A stretch of 64,000 nt of DNA from Chitinophaga sp. XS-30 (lineage in GTDB: Bacteria; Bacteroidota; Bacteroidia; Chitinophagales; Chitinophagaceae): assembly GCF_008086345.1 (NCBI RefSeq), contig NZ_CP043006.1:3036032-3100031 (forward strand), given 5' to 3'. Shown here piece after piece: positions 26,025 to 35,699 of this stretch. Each line of letters opens with the position of its first letter. Within the stretch, counting starts at the first letter, position 1. The translations under genes were made by a program, and so were the position numbers. The notes under the pieces were generated by a model, which had not been told where the DNA came from, ran no database searches, and saw nothing but the letters and a program-made list of their open reading frames with translations.

Positions 26025-26561
26025 TTAATTGTCTCTGAATTTTTCCAGACCTTTCCAGATCGGGTTCGTCTCGTCTTCGCCCTGCCGGTTCATTTTATCC
26101 AGCATTTCCAATACTTTCGGATCGCAGCCGCTCTTGCCGTTGCTGTCAACCGGGTGGATGCGCTGCATCGGGATGCTCAGATTGATGAACTCATACACAA
26201 AAGCGGCCACATTCAGATGTGAATCCGTCCTGGAGATATAAGTTACGTCCGGGTCTTCATCCGCGCCCAGCTCACCGGGATTTTCCACCAGCTTTACCAC
26301 CTGGTTGAAATCGTCCCACAACTGCATTTCAAACGGTTGTCCACAGCGGTCACAGGTCACGGTTACCGTGCCTCCAACCTCGAATTTCAGCAAAAAGAAG
26401 TTATTCTTCTTGTCAAATTGTAACTTTACCGTGGCGTTACAGTTCGAGAAATCCTGCGGCCCGTAGTTTTCAAAGAAACTATCAGTGATCTGGTATTGGA
26501 ATGTATGCACTCCGGGCGTCAGACCGACAAAAGCTATGTCAAATTCGCGGAGATGCTTCAT
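26025..26561 (-). CDS. YceD/DUF177 family protein (23S rRNA accumulation protein homolog)
   Basis: A 178-residue protein from the ATG at 26561. It has the DUF177 pattern: KFEVGGTVTVTCDRCGQPFE with a CxxC pair, and after a linker a C-terminal LSIPMQRIHPVD. A longer frame begins at 26591, but a promoter -7 element covers 26589-26596, so that codon would lie upstream of the transcript start; this decides the start. It precedes rpmF as in most bacteria, and homologs influence 23S rRNA levels. Confidence 0.88.
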   Translation of the reverse strand: MKHLREFDIAFVGLTPGVHTFQYQITDSFFENYGPQDFSNCNATVKLQFDKKNNFFLLKFEVGGTVTVTCDRCGQPFEMQLWDDFNQVVKLVENPGELGADEDPDVTYISRTDSHLNVAAFVYEFINLSIPMQRIHPVDSNGKSGCDPKVLEMLDKMNRQGEDETNPIWKGLEKFRDN

Positions 26562-26588
26562 ATCAAAAACCTCACTTTTAGAGGGATG

Positions 26589-26617
26589 CAAAGGTAAACA
26601 AATATTTCCAAAAGCAA
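26589..26617 (-). promoter_or_regulatory. promoter of yceD-rpmF-plsX
   Basis: Minus-strand TACCTTTG (26589-26596) matches TAnnTTTG, with TTG at 26615-26617, 18 bases upstream. Transcription should begin near 26582, after the upstream ATG at 26591. Confidence 0.65.
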
Positions 26618-26755
26618 AAATTTCCTAATTTTGCTGATACTCATATTAATTTTATATATAAAAATTTATAAAAATATCAGATATTTACGAATAGACAGTT
26701 GCATCAAATTTCCTAACTTCATATAGTAACGGTATTAATTGCTGAACAATGCCTT

Positions 26756-29221
26756 ATGAAACCCTATAAAGTATCCTATTCAGACGACATGACACCCGAC
26801 AAAGGAAGAATAGGCAGAATCAAGAAGCGTTCTTTAAAGTCCCCTTCCTCCCAGGCGGAAGGGCTGCCCCATATATTCGCGCTCCCCATCGCGGTGTATC
26901 TGCAGAATACCAATGCAGGTGTACTGGTTTCCGATGAAAAACACCGCTTTATCTGGGGAAACGATGTATTCATGGAATATTTCAATACCGGTAGCGGTTA
27001 CGACGGCAATATCATCAATAAATCATTTCCCGCAATGATCTCGTTCATTGCCCCATATGTTGTGGATGCTGCAGCTTTTGAATTGAAAATGAAAGAGTTG
27101 CGCAAGCGGAAAAAGCCGTTCTTCGGTTGGGAAATGACCTACCGGGACGGTCATATCCGGGAAGTGAGCTATATTCCGGTTTTTGACGAAGGCCGGTTTG
27201 CCGGCAGCATCTGGCAGATCGTGGACGTCACCCGGCACCGCCTCTGGCAGGAGGAACTGAAACGAACGGATGAAAAATACCGGGTGATCCTGGACAATCT
27301 CAATGCAGCCCTTTGCGAAACGGACCTGGAAGGGAATATCACCAAGGTGTACGAAAGTTTCTGCCGCCTCTCCGGCTATACGGAAGAAGAATTGATCGGG
27401 CGCAATATTACAGACGTGTTCGTACCGGAGGAAAACCGGGAATATGCCCGCAATCTCCGCCGGTACCGGGTGGAAAAAAAGGTGGCGCTGCTGTACGATA
27501 TGGAAATTGTGCTGAAAGACGGCTCCCGCCGCTGGGTATTGGCAAGCTCCGGCAATATTTACGACCGGGAAGGCAACGCGGTGGGTGGTGTAGGGATACA
27601 TATGGACATGACGCCGCAGAAAGTGCTGCAAAAGGAGCTGGAAACCGCCCGTCATGCCGCTGAAGAAGCCCAGCGCACCCAGAAGGAGTTCCTGGCCAAT
27701 ATGAGCCACGAGATCCGGACTCCGCTCAACGCCATCATCGGAATGGTACATTTGCTGGAAGAAACGAATCTGGATGAAGAGCAAAAGGAGTATATAAAGA
27801 TACTGAAGCACTCCTCCGGCATATTACATGGACTTATTACGGATATCCTTGATATTTCGAAGATAGAAGCCGGCAAACAGGAAGTGAACGCCCGGGAGTT
27901 TGACCTGCGGGAGCTGGTGCAGAGCATGAAGCAGACCTTTCAGGTCAAACTGGGGCAAAGGCCGGTAAAAGTGACGGTAGATATCGATAAAAGGATAGAT
28001 ACCCTGCTTGTAGGGGACGATATGATCCTGAACCAGATCCTCATGAATCTGTTAGGGAATGCGGAGAAGTTCACAAAAGAAGGAGAAATTGCCATCAAAG
28101 CGCAACTGGACGATAGACAGGATAATGCCCTCTGGCTTCGGTTCTCCATCTGCGATACCGGTATCGGCATCCAGAAAGACAAGCTGGAACTGATCTTCCA
28201 GAACTATAAACAGGCGGAAAAAGAGATCCGTGAGCGATATGGCGGTACCGGCCTCGGCCTGGCTATCGCCAAACAACTGGTAGAATTGCAGGGCGGCCAG
28301 ATCAGCGTACAGGAAGGAGGGGAATACAGCACCTGTTTTTCCTTTACCCTGCCGTTCAGCGATACAAGAAAGCCCCTTTCACCGGGAGCTGTTGCAGACA
28401 TGGAAAGCCGTAACAACAGGTTCAATTTCGCTCATGCCAGGATACTGGTGGTGGAGGACAACCAGATGAACCTCAAATACATCATCAGTCTGCTTGAAAA
28501 ATACAGGGTAGACTACCAGCTGGCCACCAACGGGCCGGATGCGCTCTATTTCCTGGAATCCCGGCAGTATGACCTTGTGCTGATGGACATCAGGATACCC
28601 GGGATGGACGGATTCGAACTGGCCCGGAAGATCCGGGAGGATGAAAGCAAGCCCAATGTGGCCACACCTGTTATTGCCACCACCGCCACCGCCATGCCGA
28701 ATACCGTGGCGCTGGCGCGGAACATCGGCATCACGGAGATCCTTACGAAGCCCTATACACCTGATCAGCTGTTGCAGGTGCTTAACAAATACCTCAACGA
28801 AGACGAAACTGAAATCATTATGGAAGTGCAAAATATCAGTGGTTACGAATTTCACCCGGGGCTTGACGTCCGGTACCTGAACACCCTCTATGAAAGCAAC
28901 ATCGGTTATGCGATCGACCTGTTCGAGATCTTTGTGATGACCATCAGGGAAGAAATGGGGAAGCTGGAAACCGTCGCAAAGGAGCACGACTGGGAACAAC
29001 TGAAGTTCCAGGTGCATAAGATCAAACCGAACTTTTCCATGGTGGGGCTGACCTGGATCACGCAAAAAATGGAGGGACTGGAAACCTATCTCCGTAAAGC
29101 GGTGGAACTGGAAAAATTACCGGGTATGCTGGAAGAGATCGCCCGGGAAGTGGATCATCATTTTCCGATTATCGAGCAGGAACTGCAGAAGATGTACGAC
29201 TTTGTGAAAACGCAGCCTTAA
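26756..29221 (+). CDS. cytoplasmic hybrid histidine kinase (PAS-PAS-HisKA-HATPase-REC-Hpt)
   Basis: An 821-residue kinase with no membrane helices. A PAS-like domain spans about 50-165 and a clear PAS/PAC about 175-290 (CRLSGYTEEELIGRNITDVF). HisKA carries His318 in ANMSHEIRTPLNAIIGM. HATPase_c has MNLLGNAEKFTKEG, DTGIGI and GGTGLGLAI. A receiver domain has Asp611 in LVLMDIRIPGMDG, and a C-terminal Hpt domain has His754 in VHKIKPNFSMVGL. This is a complete His-Asp-His relay needing an external regulator that is not adjacent. Cytosolic signals are likely, sensed by the PAS domains. Confidence 0.93.
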   Translation: MKPYKVSYSDDMTPDKGRIGRIKKRSLKSPSSQAEGLPHIFALPIAVYLQNTNAGVLVSDEKHRFIWGNDVFMEYFNTGSGYDGNIINKSFPAMISFIAPYVVDAAAFELKMKELRKRKKPFFGWEMTYRDGHIREVSYIPVFDEGRFAGSIWQIVDVTRHRLWQEELKRTDEKYRVILDNLNAALCETDLEGNITKVYESFCRLSGYTEEELIGRNITDVFVPEENREYARNLRRYRVEKKVALLYDMEIVLKDGSRRWVLASSGNIYDREGNAVGGVGIHMDMTPQKVLQKELETARHAAEEAQRTQKEFLANMSHEIRTPLNAIIGMVHLLEETNLDEEQKEYIKILKHSSGILHGLITDILDISKIEAGKQEVNAREFDLRELVQSMKQTFQVKLGQRPVKVTVDIDKRIDTLLVGDDMILNQILMNLLGNAEKFTKEGEIAIKAQLDDRQDNALWLRFSICDTGIGIQKDKLELIFQNYKQAEKEIRERYGGTGLGLAIAKQLVELQGGQISVQEGGEYSTCFSFTLPFSDTRKPLSPGAVADMESRNNRFNFAHARILVVEDNQMNLKYIISLLEKYRVDYQLATNGPDALYFLESRQYDLVLMDIRIPGMDGFELARKIREDESKPNVATPVIATTATAMPNTVALARNIGITEILTKPYTPDQLLQVLNKYLNEDETEIIMEVQNISGYEFHPGLDVRYLNTLYESNIGYAIDLFEIFVMTIREEMGKLETVAKEHDWEQLKFQVHKIKPNFSMVGLTWITQKMEGLETYLRKAVELEKLPGMLEEIAREVDHHFPIIEQELQKMYDFVKTQP

Positions 29222-29224
29222 GGA

Positions 29225-30103
29225 CTATATCCCGTTAAGGATCTCCTTTACATCACTATAATAGTTTCCACCGAACAATACGAGATGCACCAGCAGGGGG
29301 TACAGCTGACATAACCCGATGCGCTGCTGCCAGCCTGCTTCAAGGGGGCGTATGGCATGATAGGTATAGTAAAACCGGGTATCGAACCCGCCGAAAAGCC
29401 TTGTCATAGCCAGGTCCATTTCCCGGTGGCCGTAATACACCGCGGGATCGAAAATATAAGCCTTACCGTTAGTGCCTACCAGGAAGTTACCGCTCCACAG
29501 ATCGCCATGCAGCAATGCGGGCGGTTCATCGGGGAACAGTTCCGGCAACCGTCTGCAGATGGATTCCAGCTGCTGCATCATTTGCTTGTCCAGCCGGTGC
29601 TGATCATAAGCCATTCTGCCGAGCGGCAGCAGCCGGTTGAACGCATAGAACACGGCCCAGCTGGAATAAGGGGTATTGTATTGTTTGATAGTACCGATGT
29701 AATTGGCGGCGCTCAGGCCGAAATAAGGCTGGGTCTGCTGGTGCAGCTTTGCAACGGCCGCCGCGAAGTTTTCCCAGAAATCATTGGCCGCCGTGCCCTT
29801 TTCGAGATATTCCGTAACGAGGAAAGCCCGATTGCCTGCCCTGCCGTGACAAATGGGTTGCGGTACGCCAATGTGCCCGGTCTGGCGCAACTCCTCCAAC
29901 CCGTCCTGCTCCCGCAGGAACATGTCCGGATAACGGCGGGCATCATTCAGCTTCAGGAACCATGATCCCGCATTGGTGCGTAAACGCCAGGTCTCATTTA
30001 TATCCCCGCCATGTATCCTTTCCGCCTCTTTTATCTGTATTTTCACGGATAATTCTGCGGAAAGGGCTTCGGCTATGTCCGGTTTGATTATTTCATCTAT
30101 CAT
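29225..30103 (-). CDS. fructosamine kinase family protein
   Basis: A 292-residue aminoglycoside phosphotransferase-fold kinase. Features are GGDINETWRLRT near residue 33, SWFLKLNDA (Lys), the Brenner motif LLHGDLWSGNFLVG (catalytic Asp) and FDPAVYYGHREMDLAMTRLF. These fit the fructosamine/ketosamine-3-kinase family, which phosphorylates glycated amines so that they fall off proteins. It converges with the hybrid kinase with only 3 bases between stops. Its start lies 16 bases from the divergent DUF3810 start. Confidence 0.92.
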   Translation of the reverse strand: MIDEIIKPDIAEALSAELSVKIQIKEAERIHGGDINETWRLRTNAGSWFLKLNDARRYPDMFLREQDGLEELRQTGHIGVPQPICHGRAGNRAFLVTEYLEKGTAANDFWENFAAAVAKLHQQTQPYFGLSAANYIGTIKQYNTPYSSWAVFYAFNRLLPLGRMAYDQHRLDKQMMQQLESICRRLPELFPDEPPALLHGDLWSGNFLVGTNGKAYIFDPAVYYGHREMDLAMTRLFGGFDTRFYYTYHAIRPLEAGWQQRIGLCQLYPLLVHLVLFGGNYYSDVKEILNGI

Positions 30104-30119
30104 GTTCCTTTAAGTTAAA

Positions 30120-31193
30120 ATGGAGACGAACGACCTGATCAGGAGACAATTCATATCCATCGCCATCTGCATATCAGCAATCCTGTTGTTGAATGGAATA
30201 TTCACAGTGGGCGGCTGGCTGGCGGATCTATACTTTCATAGGTGGTACGGGTTTATCAGTACATTTTTCAGAAAAATTACCGGTCTCGTACCGGTAAGCA
30301 TAGGCGACGTAATATACATCACTTTCATAATACTTGGTATTATTTTTATATTAAAAATGCTCTTCAATCTTGTCCTGGGTCTGTGGAAACCCTTGTTATA
30401 CAGGACTTTGAAGGGAATAGCCGTTTTGATGTGGATGTATTTTGCATTCCTGTTGTTATGGGGAGGGCATTACCGGCGGCATACGCTGGCGGTGGACCTG
30501 CACCTGCAAATGGAGCGGTACACCACGGCCGACCTGTACCTGCTGACGGATACACTGGTGAAGCTGACGAATCGCGATAAAGCGATGCTGGAAGCCTCCG
30601 GCCTGCCGGAACTGGAAAGAGAAGAGATGTTCCGCATGGCATCGGAAGGTTTTCAGCAAATGGCTGATACCCTGCCGGTATTGCGATACCGTCATCCATC
30701 CGTTAAATCGTCCCTGTTCGGGGAATATCTGAATTATATCGGGGTGACCGGCTATATGAACCCCTTCACCCTGGAAGCCCAGGTGAACACTACGATCCCC
30801 AATTTCGTACAGCCCTTTACCACCTGCCATGAAATTGCGCACCAGGTAGGGTATGCGCCGGAGGAAGCGGCCAACTTCGTCGGCTATATCGTTGCCAGTA
30901 ATACGGGCGACAGCCGTTTCCGCTATGCGGCGAACTTCGAGATGCTGTTGTACAGCGTCCGGCAGCTGGGGCGGCGGAGCGGATACCTCGCCAGGCAGGT
31001 GTGGGACAAAACGGATACCGGCGTACGGGAAGATGTGCGGCGCCTGGCCACTTTTTATCGCAAATATGAAGGGCCGATCGATGATTATTCCGCCGTGTTG
31101 TACGATCAGTACCTGAAAGCCAACCGGCAGGAGCATGGCATCCGGAGCTACAGCGAAGTGGTGGGCTGGCTGATGGCCTATTATAAGATCTAG
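30120..31193 (+). CDS. DUF3810 membrane protein with metalloprotease-like HExxH motif
   Basis: A 357-residue protein. Three N-terminal membrane helices (about 13-36, 57-86 and 98-117) are followed by a long soluble part containing TTCHEIAHQVGYAPEEAANF, a zincin-type HExxH site with a downstream Glu. This is the DUF3810 pattern. The likely role is a membrane metalloprotease of unknown substrate; the motif is seen, the activity is inferred. Its end overlaps the arginase-family stop by 4 bases, tail to tail. Confidence 0.85.
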   Translation: METNDLIRRQFISIAICISAILLLNGIFTVGGWLADLYFHRWYGFISTFFRKITGLVPVSIGDVIYITFIILGIIFILKMLFNLVLGLWKPLLYRTLKGIAVLMWMYFAFLLLWGGHYRRHTLAVDLHLQMERYTTADLYLLTDTLVKLTNRDKAMLEASGLPELEREEMFRMASEGFQQMADTLPVLRYRHPSVKSSLFGEYLNYIGVTGYMNPFTLEAQVNTTIPNFVQPFTTCHEIAHQVGYAPEEAANFVGYIVASNTGDSRFRYAANFEMLLYSVRQLGRRSGYLARQVWDKTDTGVREDVRRLATFYRKYEGPIDDYSAVLYDQYLKANRQEHGIRSYSEVVGWLMAYYKI

Positions 31194-32137
31194 TTCATCA
31201 TCAATACGTTCACGCTGCGTTGCAGGATATTGAAAGCGATCTCGGCCATGAGGTTCTCCCGGTCCAGCGTAGGGTTCACCTCTGTGATCTCGAAACAGCA
31301 GATCTTGCGGTGCTGCATGAACTTGGAAATGAGATCTTCCGCTTCCCGCTCCCGTAGCCCGTTGCTGACGGGTGTTCCGGTACCCCTGGAAATGGAAGCA
31401 TCCAGACTGTCCACATCGAACGATATGTAAATATGTTCGCAGTTGCTCAGATAACGGAACACGGAGCGGGCGACATTTTCAGCGCCCTTCCGCCGCACTT
31501 CCCCGGTGGAGATCACCTTCATGCCGTACTTTTTGATGAGATGGTCTTCTTCCTTCTCATAATCCCGCAGGGAGATGAACACAATATCTTCCGGCAATAC
31601 CTTCGGCGCTATTTTCCCGATGTTTTTAAGCTGGTCCCACATCCTCACCGTATTCTCGTCCACTTCATGCACTTTATGGTCCAGATTATCTTCCGCTATG
31701 GAAACGGCCAGGGGCATGCCGTGCATATTGCCGGAGGGTGTGGTGTATGGGGTATGGAGGTCTGCATGCGCATCTATCCAGATAACACCGAGCTTCGCTT
31801 TCGGGCGGGCCATTTTAAGGCCTGCAATGGTGGCGCCGGCGGTGCTGTGGTCTCCGGATAACACAACGGGGAACCAGTTGGCCTTGATGGTATCGCAGAT
31901 ACTTTTGCTGATACGGTCGTACATCGTATAAGTGCCTTTGATGCGCTTGGCATATGGGGACTCTATCGGCTCGAACAGGAGTTTGTTCTCCGTTTCAATT
32001 TCTTCAGTAGGAAAATGCACGAAAAAGCTGCTCATGAAATCGAGCGCGGCGATCTTGATCGCATCCACGCCAAGGCTGGCACCACGGGTGCCGGCCCCGA
32101 TCTCGGATTTGACTTCGATGATCTTGATGTTTTTCAT
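31190..32137 (-). CDS. arginase/agmatinase family protein
   Basis: A 315-residue ureohydrolase. The manganese motifs are GDHSTAG, WIDAHADLHTP and SFDVDSLDAS, and the loop RGTGTPVSNGL matches arginases more than agmatinases. It hydrolyses a guanidino compound, most likely arginine, to urea. The ATG at 32137 (MKNIKIIEVKSEIGAGTRG) matches the usual N-terminus; an upstream ATG at 32161 adds eight residues. It is 34 bases downstream of the acyl-CoA dehydrogenase on the same strand. Confidence 0.86.
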   Translation of the reverse strand: MKNIKIIEVKSEIGAGTRGASLGVDAIKIAALDFMSSFFVHFPTEEIETENKLLFEPIESPYAKRIKGTYTMYDRISKSICDTIKANWFPVVLSGDHSTAGATIAGLKMARPKAKLGVIWIDAHADLHTPYTTPSGNMHGMPLAVSIAEDNLDHKVHEVDENTVRMWDQLKNIGKIAPKVLPEDIVFISLRDYEKEEDHLIKKYGMKVISTGEVRRKGAENVARSVFRYLSNCEHIYISFDVDSLDASISRGTGTPVSNGLREREAEDLISKFMQHRKICCFEITEVNPTLDRENLMAEIAFNILQRSVNVLMMN

Positions 32138-32171
32138 ATACTGTTTTGGTGTGGGCCGCATGTTCAGTCTC

Positions 32172-33311
32172 TTAACTGAGTATGCTGCGGCTGATCACGA
32201 TCCGTTGTACTTCGGACGTGCCTTCATATATCTGTGTGATCTTTGCGTCCCGCATGAGGCGCTCAACATGGTATTCTTTCACATAGCCGTATCCGCCATG
32301 CACCTGTACGGCTTCGGTGGTTACCCACATGGCGGTTTCGGAAGCGAATACTTTAGCCATGGAACTGCTCAGGGTATAATCCAGTTGGTTGTCCTTTTCC
32401 CATGCGGCGCGGAGGCACAGCAGGCGGGAGGCTTCAATACGTGTGGCCATGTCCGCCAGCTTGAACTGGATGGCCTGGTGCTGGCTGATTTCCTTGCCGA
32501 ATGCCTTTCTTTCTTTCGAATATTTCAGTGCCAGCTCATACGCGCCGCTGGCAATGCCCAGCGCCTGTGAAGCGATGCCGATGCGGCCGCCGCCCAGGGT
32601 TCTCATGGCGAATTTGAAACCGAAGCCATCTTCACCGATCCTGTTCTCTTTCGGCACTTTCACATCCTGGAACATCACGCTATGCGTATCGCTGCCCCGG
32701 ATGCCAAGTTTGTTCTCTTTCGCGCCGATGCTCACGCCCGGCATATCTTTTTCAATGATCAGGGTGTTAATGCCCTTGCTGCCTTTCTCCGGATGCGTTT
32801 GCACCATCACCAGGTACACACTGGCGGAGTTGCCGTTGGTGATCCAGTTCTTCGTACCGTTCACCAGGTAATGGTCACCTTTGTCCTCCCCGGTAGTACG
32901 TTGAGAAGTGGCGTCTGAACCGGCTTCCGGCTCACTGAGCATAAATGCGCCGATGATCTCGCCTTTAGCCAGCGGCACCAGGTATTTCTGTTTTTGCTCT
33001 TCCGTGCCGAAAGTTTCCAGCCCCCAGCAAACCAGTGAATTATTAACGCTCATCACTACGGAAGCAGAGGCATCTACTTTGGAGATCTCTTCCATCGCCA
33101 GTACATAAGATACGGTATCCAGGCCCGCGCCCCCGTATTGCGGGTCAACCATCATGCCTAAAAAGCCAAGCTCCCCCAGTTTTTTAACCTGTTCGGCCGG
33201 GAATCGCTGGTGTTCATCCCTTTCAATTACGCCAGGCAATAATTCATTTACAGCAAAATCTCTTGCCGCCTTTTGGATCATCAGGTGTTCTTCAGTCAGT
33301 TGAAAATGCAT
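32172..33311 (-). CDS. acyl-CoA dehydrogenase
   Basis: A 379-residue FAD enzyme. The signatures are GAFMLSEPEAGSDA, GTKNWITNGNSASVYLVM, RTLGGGRIGIASQALG, FKLADMATRIEASR and, near the end, VQVHGGYGYVKEYHVERLMRDAKITQIYEGTSEVQ, whose Glu in YEGTSE is the usual catalytic base of short-chain dehydrogenases. It oxidises acyl-CoA to enoyl-CoA and passes electrons to ETF. A -7-like element lies upstream. Confidence 0.94.
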   Translation of the reverse strand: MHFQLTEEHLMIQKAARDFAVNELLPGVIERDEHQRFPAEQVKKLGELGFLGMMVDPQYGGAGLDTVSYVLAMEEISKVDASASVVMSVNNSLVCWGLETFGTEEQKQKYLVPLAKGEIIGAFMLSEPEAGSDATSQRTTGEDKGDHYLVNGTKNWITNGNSASVYLVMVQTHPEKGSKGINTLIIEKDMPGVSIGAKENKLGIRGSDTHSVMFQDVKVPKENRIGEDGFGFKFAMRTLGGGRIGIASQALGIASGAYELALKYSKERKAFGKEISQHQAIQFKLADMATRIEASRLLCLRAAWEKDNQLDYTLSSSMAKVFASETAMWVTTEAVQVHGGYGYVKEYHVERLMRDAKITQIYEGTSEVQRIVISRSILS

Positions 33312-33333
33312 AAATCGTGGATTGTGGTATGTA

Positions 33334-33341
33334 CAAACCTA
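33334..33341 (-). promoter_or_regulatory. -7 element upstream of the acyl-CoA dehydrogenase
   Basis: Minus-strand TAGGTTTG matches TAnnTTTG, 22 bases before the start codon at 33311. No clear TTG is seen at the -33 distance, so the call is partial. Confidence 0.4.
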
Positions 33342-33504
33342 TTTTAAAATGAGGATGTAAAAAAATCAGCCTGCCAGAATTGAACAGCATCAAGCAATTT
33401 CAATAAATTGTTGAAAAATTTGCAGGAATGTAGCCGGATATATGAGGCATTTCATAAAGCGCCTTTGTTCATAAATGCGCAAAGTCGATTATTTTTACAG
33501 GAAT

Positions 33505-34176
33505 ATGGCAGTGAATTTAACCGCCTACCGGCAGGTGCTCAGTGAAATCGACCATTACCGTGCCCGCCTGGTAGCCGTATCAAAGATCAAACCCGTTTCA
33601 GACATCCTTGCGCTGTATGAGGCCGGCCAGCGCATTTTCGGCGAGAACTACGTACAGGAACTGGTGGACAAGGCTTCGCAGCTTCCGCAGGATATCCAGT
33701 GGCATTTCATCGGCCATCTGCAAAGCAACAAAGTCAAATACATCGCTTCATTCGTGAGCATGATACATGGGGTGGACAGCCTGAAGCTGCTGCAGGAGAT
33801 CAATAAGCAGGCAGCCAAACACAACCGCGCGATCGATTGCCTGCTGCAGATACATATTGCCACCGAGGAAACCAAGTTCGGGCTCGATGAGCAGGAACTT
33901 TATCAGTTGCTGGACCAGGCTTCCGGCTTACCGCATGTGCGCATGGCCGGGCTGATGGGCATGGCCAGCAATACGGATGATGAAGCGCAGATACACCGGG
34001 AATTTGCAGGGCTGAAGGCATTGCATGGCCATGTCAAAGCGAAGTATTTTCCGGATACCGGTGACTTTAAGGAATTATCCACCGGCATGAGCGGGGACTA
34101 TAAGATAGCGCTGGAAGAAGGCAGTACGCTGGTGCGTATCGGTAGCCTCCTGTTCGGCGCAAGGAATTATGTGTAA
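33505..34176 (+). CDS. YggS/PROSC-family PLP homeostasis protein
   Basis: A 223-residue protein. PLP-binding Lys lies in LVAVSKIKPVSDI, followed by AGQRIFGENYVQEL, WHFIGHLQSNKVKYI, LQIHIATEETKFG, GLMGMAS and STGMSGDYKIALEEGSTLVRIGSLLFG, all typical of the family. It binds pyridoxal phosphate and keeps vitamin B6 pools balanced. An ATG at 33475 gives ten extra residues not expected in the family; 33505 (MAVNLTAYRQ) is preferred. Confidence 0.93.
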   Translation: MAVNLTAYRQVLSEIDHYRARLVAVSKIKPVSDILALYEAGQRIFGENYVQELVDKASQLPQDIQWHFIGHLQSNKVKYIASFVSMIHGVDSLKLLQEINKQAAKHNRAIDCLLQIHIATEETKFGLDEQELYQLLDQASGLPHVRMAGLMGMASNTDDEAQIHREFAGLKALHGHVKAKYFPDTGDFKELSTGMSGDYKIALEEGSTLVRIGSLLFGARNYV

Positions 34177-34193
34177 AAGAATAAATGACGATA

Positions 34194-35423
34194 ATGAAGC
34201 AACTCCTGTTGATATTGATAGCCGGCCTCGCGGCATGCGGCACGGCCCCTTCACCAAAGTTCACAACCGGCGCCTGGCAGGGACATCTGCTGCGCGAAGA
34301 TGGCGGCGACATCGTTTTCAACTTTGAAGTGTCTGACAGCAACGGGCAAAAAATAATACACATCATTAATGCCGGAGAACGGATGCTGGTAGATGATATC
34401 AGGGAGGAAGGCGATTCCGTGCTCATCCGCATGCCTTTTTTTGACTCCGAATTCAAAACCGCGCTGCAGGCAGACGGGAGCCTGGAAGGCCAATGGGTAC
34501 GCCATCTGGCGGACAGGGATGTGAGCATCGTGTTCAAAGCCTATCCCGGTATGGAGGAGCGATTTAAAGTGAATAACGATGCCAGGTACAATATCAGCGG
34601 CCGCTGGCCGACATATTTTACGAAATCCGGAACAGCCGACAGCAGCTTTGCGATAGGGGAATTCAAGCAGAAAGGGAATATCGTGCACGGCACCTTCCTG
34701 ACCACTACAGGCGATTACCGCTTTCTGCAGGGCGTTGTGGATGGTGATACGCTGAAACTCTCTACGTTTGACGGTTCTCATGCTTACCTGTTCACCGCCC
34801 TGATCAAAAACGATTCCACACTAACCGACGGTGTTTTTCTGCCGGGCATCACCAATATCTCGTATTTCACCGCAAAGAAAGACAGCAGCGCGCGCCTGCA
34901 GGATGCGACCGCACTGGCGGGCGTAAAAGAACCCGGGGCGGTGCTGGATTTCAGCTTTCCCGGTCTTGACGGGCAAAAGGTATCCATCAGGGACGAACGT
35001 TTCAAAAACAAGGCCGTGATCGTGCAACTGGCTGGCTCATGGTGCCCGAATTGCATGGATGAAACGGCATATCTGAGCGAATGGCACAAACAGCATAAAG
35101 ACCGCGGTGTGGAGATCATCATGTTGTGCTACGAACGCACACCTGATTTTGAGCGGTCAAAAAAAGCGGTGCAAAGTTTTGTGAAACGCTTTGATGTGAC
35201 CTTCCCGGTGTTGCTTACCGGCGTCACGCCATCCGATCCGGAGAAAACCGAAAAAACATTGCCGCAGCTGACCGGTATCAAAGGGTTTCCTACTACTATT
35301 TATGTAGACAAAGCGGGGAAGGTAAGGACTGTTCATACAGGGTTTAACGGGCCCGGCACCGGTGTGCATTTCGAAGAATACAAGCAGGAATTCAATAGGC
35401 TGATAGATGAGTTGTTGCAGTGA
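34194..35423 (+). CDS. TlpA-type thioredoxin-fold lipoprotein
   Basis: A 409-residue protein with a lipoprotein signal (MKQLLLILIAGLAACGTAP). It has an N-terminal beta-rich domain (about 25-240; DUF4369-like in look, not confirmed) and a C-terminal TlpA/thioredoxin domain. The redox pair is in AGSWCPNCMDETAYLSEW near residue 285 and the cis-Pro loop is IKGFPTTIYVD. It probably handles disulfides or cytochrome c maturation on the periplasmic side. It starts 17 bases after the YggS stop and ends in a terminator. Confidence 0.85.
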   Translation: MKQLLLILIAGLAACGTAPSPKFTTGAWQGHLLREDGGDIVFNFEVSDSNGQKIIHIINAGERMLVDDIREEGDSVLIRMPFFDSEFKTALQADGSLEGQWVRHLADRDVSIVFKAYPGMEERFKVNNDARYNISGRWPTYFTKSGTADSSFAIGEFKQKGNIVHGTFLTTTGDYRFLQGVVDGDTLKLSTFDGSHAYLFTALIKNDSTLTDGVFLPGITNISYFTAKKDSSARLQDATALAGVKEPGAVLDFSFPGLDGQKVSIRDERFKNKAVIVQLAGSWCPNCMDETAYLSEWHKQHKDRGVEIIMLCYERTPDFERSKKAVQSFVKRFDVTFPVLLTGVTPSDPEKTEKTLPQLTGIKGFPTTIYVDKAGKVRTVHTGFNGPGTGVHFEEYKQEFNRLIDELLQ

Positions 35424-35442
35424 TTTTTGTTGCATAACTTTT

Positions 35443-35480
35443 TAAAAAAGAGGAATGCGGTGATGCGTTTCTCTTTTTTT
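35443..35480 (+). terminator. Terminator after the TlpA-type gene
   Basis: AAAAAAGAG pairs with CTCTTTTTT, with a further six inner pairs (some wobble) and a loop ggtgat, then a T run. It begins 20 bases after the stop. Confidence 0.7.
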
Positions 35481-35699
35481 GTTTAAAAAAAGGGATTAAA
35501 ACGATTGCAAAAAATCAATTCCGGTTGATTGATTTTTCGTGTTGTCATTTCATTTATATTTGAAAATGTGAAGTCGTTTTTCACAGATTGGAGATGGCTA
35601 ACCCGATCAACGAATTTTAGCATTGCGATCTATTGCATTGGACATGATGAGCGCGATGTTATTGGCTGACAAAACAGTCAAGTTCTGTTTTATGAATGG

